Shown one piece after another: positions 18,766 to 29,907 of a stretch of DNA of 64,000 bases. How positions within the stretch are numbered: position 1 is the first letter of the stretch; every line of letters begins with the position of its first letter. Made by a program: the position numbers and the translations under genes. The notes beneath the pieces were generated by a model that saw only the letters and a list, made by a program, of their open reading frames with translations, did no database searches and was not told where the DNA came from. This DNA is from Phytopythium helicoides (taxonomy: Eukaryota > Oomycota > Peronosporomycetes > Pythiales > Pythiaceae), in NCBI GenBank assembly GCA_024867545.1, contig JANFNE010000039.1, forward strand, positions 310,001 through 374,000. The letters run 5' to 3'.

Positions 18766-20690
18766 GAAAGCGCCTGCGACTTGTTGGCAACACCAGAAGT
18801 GATAGCAAATGCCACGCCGCTAACACTGTACTTCTCTGGAGTCGACACTTCGTCGATGTACACACCAAGTGCGTCACTCCACAGTAATGAGTTGATCGAG
18901 GCAGACAAGCCATCAGCCAGACTCGTCCAATGGGCAGCACTTTCAGAGTCTCCGACTGCAATTGCGACACGAGACATCCCACGATACGCCTGTACAGCAG
19001 CCGAGTTCACTCCCACGCCCTTAGTGGGGCCAATGAACACTTTATAGTCGCCAGCGAAGTCGAGAAGTCCGTTTGAGACCTTGTACGTATTCATCCAGTT
19101 GACCGCTCTCTTGAACTTAGTCCAGTGCTCCGTCGCAAATCCAATGTCGTTCGAGTACTCCATGTAGTAAACAAACGAGATGAGCCCAAGGATCGCATAG
19201 TCCGGGAAGGCGTTGATGGTATAAAAACTTGCCAAAGGCATTGGAGCCTCGTATGAGATCGGTACAAAGGGCTGAAACTGTCCGGCGCTTGTTTGGGCAT
19301 CGAACATGTAGCGCCACGTCCCCGTGATAACATTCCGATCATGCGCACCTTGAGCAACACCCAAGATTCGGACTGCGTGGTAAAAGTCCCCGAACCACAA
19401 GTAGCGATCACGCTTCCCACCGTCCATGCACACAGCATAAGCATTCGATTGCTCTCCAAAGTCTGGCAAGACATCCGTCTCGTTGGTCATCGCATTTGAG
19501 TAAATGATGTCTCCAGAAAGTCTATCGGTGGCCACAACATTGCGAATGTACGCTCCTTGATCTTGCCATCCACCGAAGCCGATAGCTCCGGACATTGTAA
19601 AATCGCCAATAAAACCAGCATTAGGAAGATCCTCGAGAGTCACATTGAACACTAGCGTGCCATTGAGCCAGTAGGCGAGTTGGTGGGCGTCCGAGTTGAC
19701 ATCGAGAGTAACATGGTGCCACTCGTTCTCTTTCACTGCAAACGGCACATTAAAGGTTCCCAGCGTGTAGGAGGTCACGGTCGTGATGTTGATAAAGTCG
19801 TGGCCGTAAGCAAGTTTGACGGTGTTCGGTGGAAACAGTGTCTTGTTTGCGTTGCTGAAAGTGTTCTCAGCAGGGTACTCGGATGCCAGGTGTATGAGGA
19901 CGCCATCATAATTTCCTGGCATTTCGTAGCTTATCGACACTGTCACGCCTCCTCGAAGTAGGTACGTGTCAAAATCAAGCACGTAGTTCGAAAGGTTCGT
20001 CGCCTTGTACGAATAGCCTGGACAGGTTCCGGGTACATAGGTACCATTTTCAGCGTCCACACTCCAAATGGGCGGCTGGCTGTGTGCACCGATGCAAGCT
20101 ACACTCACAGCGCGTGGGCCTAGCTTCCAAATCGCGTTCAGTTTTTCATCTGAACTGACGAAGGTTCCAGCAAGGTCAGTAGAGACGTCTTCCACGACTG
20201 GGACGGTCGCTCGAAAACGAACAGCATCGAAAGTGATGCCATCTCCATGGAGGAGGCACAAGGATTGCCAGCGCTGCCCTCCTTGCGTCAGGGACGCCGT
20301 TATCCCAGCCGAAGTAAAGTTGAAGGTCTCGACGCGGTTAGAGTTCGATAGAGCTGAAGCCCAAGTAAAAGGTCCATCCGAAAACACGTTTGATAGCGAC
20401 GTGAAAGACTCCGCGTACTTGACTTCCACTTCAGCAAACGCTCCGTCGACAGCAGTAACCGAGAACTCGGGCAGACCAGCAACAACAAATCCATAATCAA
20501 GCGTTGCGCATGGCTCCGCTGCGGACAGCGACAATGGAAGAGCCGTGTTCCCAGATGGGAATAGAGGTTCCAAACCAAGTGCACTTTGCTTGGGCATGAA
20601 GACTCCAAATTGGTTGAAGGTGCTAGCCTCGGAAGCGGTTGAGAGCAGTAGTATCACTCCGATGGGAGCCAAATCTTTTTGAATTGCCAT

Positions 20691-21874
20691 CGGAAGAGGA
20701 AGCAGTAGAGCCAAGATCGAGTTGTTGTGTGAAGCTTGAGTGGCGGTGGAAATTGAAGAATGCTCTGCTCTGAGCGACGCGTTTTCCACGCGGATGCGGT
20801 CTCCATGCAGACACCCCCAAATCACAGCGTGAGTGAGCAGAACTGCACAATCAAATCTCCCGCGGTTGATGACCCTGTCTAATGCAGTGCGTAAAGACTG
20901 GCAACCAAAGAGTGGCATTTGAAGCTTCGATGCTGCATCTTTTGATTGAAGCTTCAACTTCGATCACGTCTGCAATTGATGATCTTGAAATCTCGATGTC
21001 ATCATTTCATTGGATTTGTTTACCACAAACTTGGGTGCTCGATTCAAACAGTAGTGAGCTGCAGCACAAGGTAGTCACCCTGTACAATTCCTGGTCAGAT
21101 GGCCCTCTCAGCTTTCAGAAAGGGTGCGTCAGGTGGAACTCGTGTGAACAGGTCCGCAATCACGTCGACAGGGCTCAGACCATGCCGCAATCAGTGAGTC
21201 CTCAGTGGGTCTGCCTGTCCAATGCAGCTGCCGTGGACGGACACGATTAGTCCATTCCGTACTCCATCGTGTACCTCGCCAAGGGACCCAGGATAGTAAC
21301 GAGCATCGCTAGTATCAGCAAGATTGCATGACCCTTAATCCTCGAGTTCGTTGCACGAGAAAATGAGTAGAGTTGTCATTTGCCAATCGACTCGAAAACA
21401 CTCGTCCGCACTCAGAAACAGGTTTTGGCTCCCCTGCTCATCATGCACTTAACGTACTGTATCGGGTATCAAAGTCAACTTTACGCAGCCTTGGTGTTTG
21501 TTTTCATCCCCCAGGATGCGCTCTAGGAAGTGTGCATGCCGATCAGATCACACCACGCTCAGTTGCAAATGTGCATTGCAGCATTCAGCAGTCTCGACAC
21601 GCGACCTCTCCACTTCGGCCTGAGCGAGCAAGCTCCCGCCCGCAAAGCCCCACTCGACAACCAGCTTCAATGATCGCTGCATTCATCTTGTGCTCGTGTG
21701 TTGAGCTTGAAAAACCGCCCAACTCTTTGATACGTCCACGCGCTGCGTCTCCCTCCCCACATCAACTTCCCCAACAGCTTCAACAACAACTCCATTGACG
21801 TGACTCCATCTTCCTGTCTGATTCCTCCCCCCTGAGTCGAAGAGCTACAAAGATGACACTCCGCCACCTTCGAC
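20691..21874. other. intergenic region between divergent genes
   Basis: About 1.2 kb between the rhamnosidase start (minus) and the SNase-like start (plus). The right half is promoter-like, with CT-rich stretches near 21720-21840. ORFs such as 21373-21798 have no recognisable motif. Nothing else is supported. Confidence 0.55.
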
Positions 21875-22728
21875 ATGGCGACTGGGGGCGACGACTGGCG
21901 CGCGCTGCTGGCTCAGGCGCAGCAGCAGCTCTCGCAGGGCGTCGACAGGCTGCAGCAGTCGGCGGCCGTGGCCTCCGGTGACCCTCGGGCGCTCGCGGCC
22001 GCGCTCCCCGCGGAGCTGCAGCTGGCGCTGGCGTTCGCCGCGGGTCTTGGGCTCGGGCTCGCTCTGCCGAGGCTGCGCGCGCCGTTCCGGCGGTTCGCGA
22101 CGGTCGACGACATCCCCAGCGGCTACTTCCACCAGGAGCGGAGGCTGCGCGCCGTCAGCGTGGGCGTCAGCGACGGCGACACGTTCCGCGCGCGCCACCT
22201 GCCGCTGCTGCGCGGTGTGGGGCAGTTCGACGGCAAAAAGTCGGACAACACGCTGCAGATCCGCCTGGCAGGCATTGGTGAGAGGAGGGTCGTTTGGATA
22301 ATCGCACTAGTTCAGCTGCGTGCTCACCTGTTTCGCGCTGCGTTCGAGGACAGACACCGCCGAGACGGCCAAGTTTGGGAGTCCAGGGCAGCCATTCGGA
22401 GAAGAAGCCAAGGCGTGGCTCGCCAAAACGCTCGACGGACGACCGCTAACGCTCACACTACTGCACAAAGACCAGTATGCGCGCGCCGTGTGCATGGTGG
22501 AGTATGGTCGCTGGCCGTTCCGGCGTGATGCGTCCGAGGAGATCTTGAAAGCTGGACTAGCGTACGTGTACCGCCAAGCTGGTGCAGGTCTACGGAGGCA
22601 AGCAGGAGACCTTCGAGAAGCTGGAGGCTCAGGCTAAAAAGCGCAAACTTGGTATCTGGAGCCAAAAGGAGGCGGACCGAGAGAGCGCGGCGGAGTACAA
22701 GGCGCGGGTGAGGGCAAGCAAGCAGTGA
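21875..22728 (+). CDS. membrane-anchored SNase-like nuclease (LCL3/TNase type)
   Basis: Exon 1 is 21875-22277, the intron is 22278-22353 (GTGAGA..GGACAG) and exon 2 ends at TGA 22726-22728. Residues 45-75 form a hydrophobic anchor (LQLALAFAAGLGLGLALP). The staphylococcal-nuclease fold follows: VSVGVSDGDTFRARH, IRLAGIDTAETAKFG (the metal-side Asp and the Arg/Asp-Glu cluster), FGEEAKAWLAKTLDGRPL, DQYARAVCMVEYGRW (catalytic-Arg region), AYVYR and KKRKLGIWSQ. These are the landmarks of fungal LCL3 and plant Ca-dependent nucleases. A one-base shift near 22575 moves the frame from YVYR to AKLVQVYGGKQETFEKL; the protein otherwise continues normally. Substrate and location (mitochondrial or plasma membrane) are inferred. 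Confidence 0.8.
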
Positions 22729-22754
22729 AATCTGCCTCTTTCACGCACGTGAAC

Positions 22755-24830
22755 TCAAAGGATCTTGTCAAAAGTGTCGCTAGCTGGTTTTGTTAGTCGA
22801 CGCCGGGACAGCGCTACAGATGAATGAAAGCGTTTCAGTTCACTGTCACTGCTGAATATCAATGTTTCCACGCACAACGTACGTGATGAGACTGTAGCCG
22901 TCGTCGGTCGCCGACCTGAGTTCGTTTGAGTACTTGACTTCCTCGTTGGAGACATAACAGTCGACACTTTGCGTTGAAAAGCCCGCTGGCGAGCAATTTC
23001 ACGGAAAACACCCTCCTCCTGCGCAAACATCATTCCACTGGGTTGCTGGCTGCTAGTAGCTGAAGAAGTCGATGGACGCTTGCACGACGAAGGTCCGTCG
23101 TGAAAATGTGGTTGTTGACTCACCACTGCGCATGGACGCAAAACTTTTGAATGGCGCTTGAAAAACTGCGGTGGATCGTGCCCTATGAGTGCGAGATCAT
23201 ATTCATCATGGGAATACAAGCTGCGTACCAATGCTCCGGATGCTTTTCTGGGTACACCATCAACAGGGATTCTAACGCTGGGATTTGTGTCTTGTAAACT
23301 GCAGGAATCCTCATCCTCGTCTCTCACTGCGCAATAATTAGTATTTTTGAGCCCTAGATGCTAAGCAAGAGGATGAACTGCATTCTAAATCCTTACCACG
23401 TGGATCAAAAGCCTGTTGCTGCAGTTTTTGTGGGGTTTCTGTTTGTAACTCTTTCGTGCTTGGTGATCGTGAAGCCGCAGGTAATGACAGAGTTTCGACT
23501 TGCTGTTCAACAGATTTGTAAGTACGGGATCTATTGTTTCACTGAGCGCTCTATCTTACATGAAATGTTGACTTGCGCATTCGAGTTGCAAACATAGGGA
23601 GTTCAGGTCCAGTTTTTGTTGTTTCACCCGCCTGTAATTTGACCCCCGGAGACAGCATCATGTCGTGAAAACCCTGCGACATCGGATCACAGACAAAGTG
23701 CTCGCTTGCTTCATCTTGAGACGGACTCCTCCCCAACATAGGAAGCGTGCACGTTGAAGTTTGAGTAGCTTCACGAATGTCAAACAAATCAATATGGCTT
23801 CCTCTTCTACCGGGGCTGTTACGCTTGATCGAATACACAACTTCAACCGGGGTATTACAGTCAACGCGGCCTTCTCTACTACTCTCGTCATCGCCAGAGC
23901 TTTGGATCTTGGTCATATCAACCGAAAACTGATCGCGTCTACTAATACGCACTCCTTCTAGATCGATAGAGGACCTTTCTTCGTCACTGGTTCCTCACTA
24001 CCGATTGACTTTTCACGAGAAGGTGGGTCCACTTCAGGTTTTGGGTATTGACAAGCGCTGAACATTTCGAACCAATGCGATGCACCTTCCGAGGTGAGCA
24101 ACGAGCCGTAACTTCAGGTGAAGCTGTGCTGAACACGACACCAGGAGGATGGGTTCCAGCAACTACGGTCAGATGTTGAGTGCTGCTTGTCGTCGAGTTC
24201 GTTGCGCCACTTTTCTTTTTTCGCTGCTTGAATGAGCACACTGACGAAGGACGAGACGCTGGCGATTCATGTCTGTCACCTCTTGTAACATTTCTTGGAG
24301 TCTGTGGAGGCGACTAATCGTTTCCCCCTGCTGGAGAACCGTAATATAGTTCCGATGGACGCCTCCATGTTCTCACGGGGATCTCGCCCTTCGAGAAATT
24401 GTCTATGCTGCCTCGATGTGGTATACGGTTTACCTGTCTTGAGTCGAGCTGTGACAACACACTCTCAACTGGATCTTGGCTCAACATGGCATAATCCCGG
24501 GAATCTTACTACCGGGCGTATTGCTTCTGAGACCATCCCTGCGACGGCAAGAGCGACGTAGCCAACTAAACGCTGATTATAAAAGGCTTCTAAGCTCTGG
24601 GCAACGCTTGTATCAATCAGCTCGTAGATCGCTTCGACTGCGGTATCGTCCGCATCAAACAGGGATTGAAACAGCTCATGATCATTATCAGCTGGAGAGG
24701 TTTCATTAGGCCTTGATACGATTGAGGTACCAGTCGACAATGATCTCAGACTAGCTTGTCGGTGGTCGAGCTTGACATCTTCGTCAGAGTCCTGTATTTC
24801 ATCCGGAGAAGACGCTCGGTTTGACTCCAT
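22755..24830 (-). CDS. multi-exon hypothetical protein
   Basis: Several minus-strand ORFs with compatible introns make one gene. From MESNRASSPDEIQDSDED (about 24830), it passes DHELFQSLFDADDTAVEAIYEL and a hydrophobic stretch (LVGYVALAVAGMVSEAI). It continues through SVCSFKQRKKKSG and STASPEVTARCSPRK, then SIKRNSPGRRGSHIDLFD, and ends with SHDEYDLALIGHDPPQFF and the stop at 22755. Most of it is Ser/Thr-rich and disordered-looking. I do not recognise it. Exon limits are approximate, and the segment 23330-23550 may be an intron or hold a further exon. It starts only about 95 bases after the stop of the next gene on the same strand. Confidence 0.5.
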
Positions 24831-24923
24831 GATGGTGCTTTCATTCAATGATCCTTTTTTTGCGCTGTGCGTTAAGCCACAAGGCAACCCGAAAATACCA
24901 CACGACAGCAACGCAAATTTAGC

Positions 24924-27900
24924 TCACTTTGATTGGGCAAGCTCTTGCACCATTGCTTGCTCAAACAGGTTTGTTCCAACAGTTCCACGGGCTTTGCTCT
25001 CCTTCTCTTCACGCGCTCGAGTCCTTAATTTTTCCAAGATGAGCTGGCGTTCTCCGGCTTGTACTCCATCCGCAAGTTGCTTGCGCTTCTTCTCATCCTC
25101 TGTCAGTTCCTCTTCCTCCGCATTAGGCTTTCAGAAGCAAATAAACGCCGAAGCAATCCCTGTTTCTTTTTCTTCTTCACCAACTTCTTTGTCTCTCTCG
25201 TCTTCGAAACTTCTTCTAGAGCTGGCGCGTTGACTCTTGGACCACTTTCAGATGTGATATTGCGACTCAGTGGACGCTGGACAGCCTTTGCTTCTTTCTC
25301 TTCCATTACTCTCAGCTGCTCTTTTACCTTCACCAGCTCGCTCTCGAGCTCTAACTCTCGTTTTTTGTGCTGTTGCTCTCGCTCAGCAAGTTGTAGTTGA
25401 TGGCGCTCAGTGCCACCCTTCAGTACAAACGGTTGTTTAGTAGTGGACTCTTTGGTCTCTAGATTGAAAAAGATCTTTGTATTGGCCTTCTCATCGAAAA
25501 TTTCGAGCCAATCGCCGACTTGAGCAAAACTTGACCAGGGAATCCATGTATGGTTCTGCTTCGCCCCTTTTGCATGCGTTGCCTCAAAACATTGCTCACA
25601 GAACCCATCGCCACACAGATTACACAAGCGAACGCTGCACCGCACGTCACACTCTTCACAGTACGAGTCCTTGTCGCTGCTCAGCTCCTCTTTTAAAATC
25701 TCAATGGCTGTGAATGTATGGTCGCTTTTAGTGCGACTTGAGCCGTGGAGACTATCGAAGCACGGGACGCAGAACCGCTCGTCGCATTGCTCACACATTC
25801 GAACTGCCACTACATTGGTACATTCGGAGCAAAGATGAGCTCCTGATTTGAAGTGCATCGCATTTGCAACATGTTGAAGTTCCTGCACTGTTACGTGAGC
25901 ATGCTGAAAGCACTCATCACAGTAAAAGCATCCTAATTTTGTAGTTTGGTCGGCTGCCTCACGATATCGATTGGGAAAAGCAGAGCACTCGTAGCAAAAG
26001 TAAGTTGCAAAATTGGCGTCAGAGGGCGGATTTTTTTGTTTCCAGTTTCGATTGGCACCGGCTGCGCGTATCGATTTTCGTAACGGCCTTGAAATCGTGC
26101 GCGCTTTTGGCTGTAGATGCAAGCGGCCCATGATGTTCTTGTGTAAAGCAGCTTGTGCAGAAAAATGGAGATCCTAAACACTCGATACACTGCTTCGTCG
26201 CTCGACTAGATTTACAAATATCACACTTTCCATCTGTCAGCTGTACAGTTTGAGATAAGTGGGAACCCTCTTGCTTGGTATCAACACTCAAGGGTATGGT
26301 CATATCTTCACTTTTACCTTCCTTGACCTTTATCTTGACCTTGTCTTGCATTTCAGACGAGTCAACCAGGTTTTCCTGGGGTGGTGGATCCCATCGGCTT
26401 TCATTGGTAATGCTATCATAGTAATATGTATTTCCGTACTCGTCTTGGAGGATCTCCCACTGAGACGTGATGTTGCCATCATTTTTACTTTGACGCTTTT
26501 GCTGCTTTTCAAATTCTTTCTGAGCCTTGAGCTCCTGCTCCCGGTACATTGCTGCTTCAGCTTGATATTTAGCCAATTCTGCCTCACGCTTTGCATGAAT
26601 CAACTTCATCTCCAGCTGTTTTGCTTTTCGAATTTGAATTTCCAACTGCTCTCGTTGATATTGCTCCTGCCATTGCTGCTCTTGTTCTTTCCGTTTTCGC
26701 TCTTGGATGTATTTTGCCTTTAGCTCTTCCAGTGTACGCTGTTGTCTACGTCGACGAACACGACGACGAGCTAAAAATCCTCTCACAACTCTTTGTATGA
26801 CGATTACCGCTCTCTTTTCCCGAGCTCGGCGTTGCTGATCACGCACTTTCATAACCCAGAATGCTGCGCGACACACATATCCACGATAATATCGCTGAAG
26901 AAATACAATCGCGAGGTCTTCCTTTCTCATCTGCTGTTTCGATAACTCTAGTTGTTGCTGCAGCCAGTCGTATTCAAGTACAGTAAATCGTTTTGAGTCT
27001 ACAGCGTTCGGGTTGGAAAAATAGTGCTTCGTCACAAAATCTAGTAGCTCGGACGAATTTCGTTGGACTGAGCCTGGACAGTGTCTCGATTGCTCCAGTT
27101 CAACCAATTTAATAGCTTCTCGTAAGAGACTGACCATTTTTCGCACCTCTACGCCACGTGCTCGCTTCTGAATCACAAGTGCAGACTGTCTTCGTCGTTC
27201 AATAGCTAGCAGTTTTTTCTCACGCAATTGCTTTACTATTATTTGAGCACAAACTGACCGTGCCCAACACTGTATACGGGTAATCGCAAGGCGCTTTCGC
27301 TCACGTTCGCGGTATATCCGATGTCTCTGAAGTCTTGCAAGTTTTCCTCGTATTCCCGTCTGAATGGTGATTGCGGATCGTCTTTGCTGTCTGTATCGCT
27401 TTTTGGCAAAATGTTGACGGACATTGCGTTGGATCAGGACAACTGCTAGTCGGCGACGATTACGCTCATTTTGAAGTCGGCGCCGCTCTGATTTTGCAAC
27501 ATGTATGCGAAAGCAGCTCTGAATGGTTTGGGCAGCCTCTGTCCTCATCTGCTCTAATCGTTGTCCTTGTGCAGCAAACCGGAGATGAAGGGCATACCGA
27601 CCTTTACTCTTGCGCCAGCTGGCTTGAACGCGCCGAGCAGCACGATCTAGCTTCTTAGAATGAACCATGTCGAGGTAAACGCGACGAGCGAACCGCCCTC
27701 GTGCCACTCGCTGTATATGGATCGCTGCATCTTGTCGCTGCTGCTGTTTCTCTTCCTGGAGACGGATTCGCTCACGATGTTCACGTTGCTCGCAGATAAT
27801 CTGTCTTCTTGCCTCAAATCGCTTGAACAACACTCTTCGAGAATGGCATTTTCTCCACCATTTCTGGAGAGTTGTTGTGCATTTTTGCTTACGCTCTTGA

Positions 27901-29399
27901 TGAAGCCGCAGCTGGTTCAACTGGTTTCTTGCGGCTCTACTTCGAGCATAGCATTGTATCAGTGTCGCTGCCCGATTTTCTTCAGCTCGCCGGAGAGCTG
28001 CAGCTTCCTTGCGGTTAGTAAGGTCTGCTCGTGCTATGTGCATTCGCCACTGTGTTTGAAGTTTTGTTGCAGCCTCTCGCTTGATAACTCGTATATTGAT
28101 GCGTCGTTGAACCGTGATGCGACGAAAGAAGAATTGAATGCGTCGGGCACAGTGATTCTGAAGAACCAAATTAAAGCCGAGTCGCAAGGAGCTCCACAGC
28201 ATCGTAGTTCCATAGCTTTCAAACCGCAGAAGTTGGCTGGATCTCCATGCTGCGCTTGTAGTCTGCGTCGAGTGACGCCTGCTTCAGCACAATCGCTAAA
28301 GCCAAGGCGCCGCCGTTTGCGAAATCGTGTTTGAATCAATGCAGCTGCACAGTTACGCTCCGCCATTTTCAAAGATTGGGCCACCAAATGCCATTTCTGG
28401 AGAGCACGATCGATTGTGCCAATGTATGCATCACTAGCAAGGCGTTCAAAAAGCTTGATAGCGCGCTCCTTGTGACTGCTAAAGATTGTAAGCTTGCGCT
28501 CTTCTCGTCGAGCGATTTCATTCACTGCCTGCCAATGCTCAAACGCCGAGAAAAGGAGGCGATGCTGCAGCTTGGCAAATATCTGCGTGATCGTAGCCAC
28601 ACCTTTTTCCTTGCAATAAGAATGAAGCCCAAGATTGCGCTGGAAGAGGAAGGTTAGCGGTAGGCGCGCTCGCTCAGCTTCGATTCTAGCTTCAACGGCA
28701 TTCTGTTACTGAACAAAATGAGCAACATGCTTGAGTGGTACGTGTTAACCTGAGGGCCCTACCTTGAGTTGTTCTTCAGCCTGATGAAGTACACCAAGCT
28801 CCTCACTATAGTCGCGAACCCAGATAGTTTCTCGATTCACCGCAGCCTTTGACGCAGTTGATGTAGATGTTTTCTTGGCTGAAAGAGCTGGAAGTCTAAT
28901 CAAATTGGAAGTCAGTACCGTGCTCAGGTGTTTTCGTCAATGGGATACATACTGCAGTGTCAGAGCTAGTAGCCTGTTTTTCTTCGTCTTCTTCTTCCTC
29001 TTTCTTAATGGCATCCTGGTTTCAGCATGTCTGCCCCTTATAACGCCATCGGTAACCAAATCAGGATCAGTGCTTGATCGTTCCTGAATGAATCCATGCA
29101 AGTCTCGCGTCGCCGGTGGAAGCTTCAAGGGCTCTTGCCTCAATTCTTTCGGTTGCATCCTGGTTGCGGTTTGCTATTGAAGCCTTCTTGACTCTTCGCT
29201 GAGTACGTCTAGGCTTCTTTCGTACGCCAGGTCGAATTGCCACAACATTGATGTCCTTGCGCTCGCTGTCTGCATCTGACGACGAAGCAGAAGATGACGA
29301 AGATGACGAGGCGAATGGAGCGCGAAAATCCTCGAGCGCCTCGCTGTCCGCTCGAAGCCACGGGTACTTGGTCGTCAATTTTGCAGCATCCCAACTCAT
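24924..29399 (-). CDS. giant IQ-repeat / WW / B-box zinc-finger protein
   Basis: This protein of about 1400 residues starts at 29399 (MSWDAAKLTTKYPWLRADSE). An acidic/basic N-terminus and at least one intron (about 28690-28760) lead to a long helical region. That region has roughly ten IQ or IQ-like motifs (AALIQTRFRKRRR, AAIHIQRVARGRFARRVY, AITIQTGIRGKLARLQ, AVIVIQRVVRGFLARRRV) for calmodulin or centrin. A Gln/Glu-rich coiled coil follows, then a WW domain (WEILQDEYGNTYYYDS, SRWDPPP), then three Cys/His B-box-like fingers (CDICKSSRATKQCIEC, CSECTNVVAVRMCEQC, CEECDVRCSVRLCNLC) and a WW-like stretch WLEIFDEKANTKIFF. The true end is TGA at 24924-24926. Frame shifts occur near 29115, 28185, 26055 and 25125. 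A cytoskeletal or basal-body scaffold is a reasonable guess. Confidence 0.75.
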
Positions 29400-29907
29400 G
29401 AGCTCGCCGAGATTAACGCCCTGGCAGCGCCTTTTGGCGATTGAGGAGTGTCTGTCTCTTCAACTATATAATCACCTCAGCCACCAGCTCCTTTGCTGCT
29501 ACTCAACTCTACTCCACTTCTTGTATGCAATTCGATACGCTCACTGAAGTATTTTCTAACGATGCAACAAGGACAAGAAGCCCACAGAGCTCTTCCAACA
29601 CTCGCATTGTTTCCCAAAAGAGTCACCACCTCATTGTAGTGGTGGGATAATTGAAGCCGAGAAGAGAAATGAGCGATGGGGATTGTTGGATGAACAGGAT
29701 GCCGATGGAATTTTGCTTTGAACATGCAACGACCCTACTGCAGTGGGAGGGAGTGCGCTGCAAGCTTCAGGGCTTCTGCCCGGTGCGCGCGTCTCCCTCA
29801 TCATATATACATTGCTTTTTTTGTCTTGGTGAGTTGTTTCCTACATTCCTAACCTTCGTTGGCCGACTCGGTGGCCGCAACATCAATGAGCCTCAAAACC
29901 GCGCGCG
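29400..29907. other. intergenic region
   Basis: About 510 bases between the start of the IQ/WW/B-box gene and the stop of the myosin gene, both minus strand. It should hold a promoter and a 3' UTR. No ORF of interest. Confidence 0.6.

Larger units (their letters stand above)
16672..20690 (-). pseudogene. secreted alpha-L-rhamnosidase-like protein, split by insertion
   Basis: The start at 20690 gives a signal peptide (APIGVILLLSTASEAS). The N-terminal 640 codons run to about 18766, and the C-terminal 195 codons run from about 17260 to the stop at 16672. Together they cover a GH78-like fold: DGGKRDRYLWFGDFYHAVR carries the acidic catalytic-region motif, and the C-terminal part has SPNTNGFLLDALL, YLLDNLWGAMLN, SWEYIGQD and HPWGGAATYVLT. 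A beta-sandwich, LamG-like segment (about residues 215-370) sits in the N-terminal half. Such enzymes release rhamnose from glycans and could act on plant material, but the substrate is inferred. A transposase ORF of about 1.5 kb on the opposite strand lies between KSQALSS and LGDLRLGF and destroys the frame. Confidence 0.8.

Noticed and set aside
23358..23597. 79-codon plus-strand ORF with a membrane-like stretch (VAAVFVGFLFVTLSC)
   Set aside because: It lies within the span of the minus-strand hypothetical gene, probably in an intron. Hydrophobicity alone is weak evidence.
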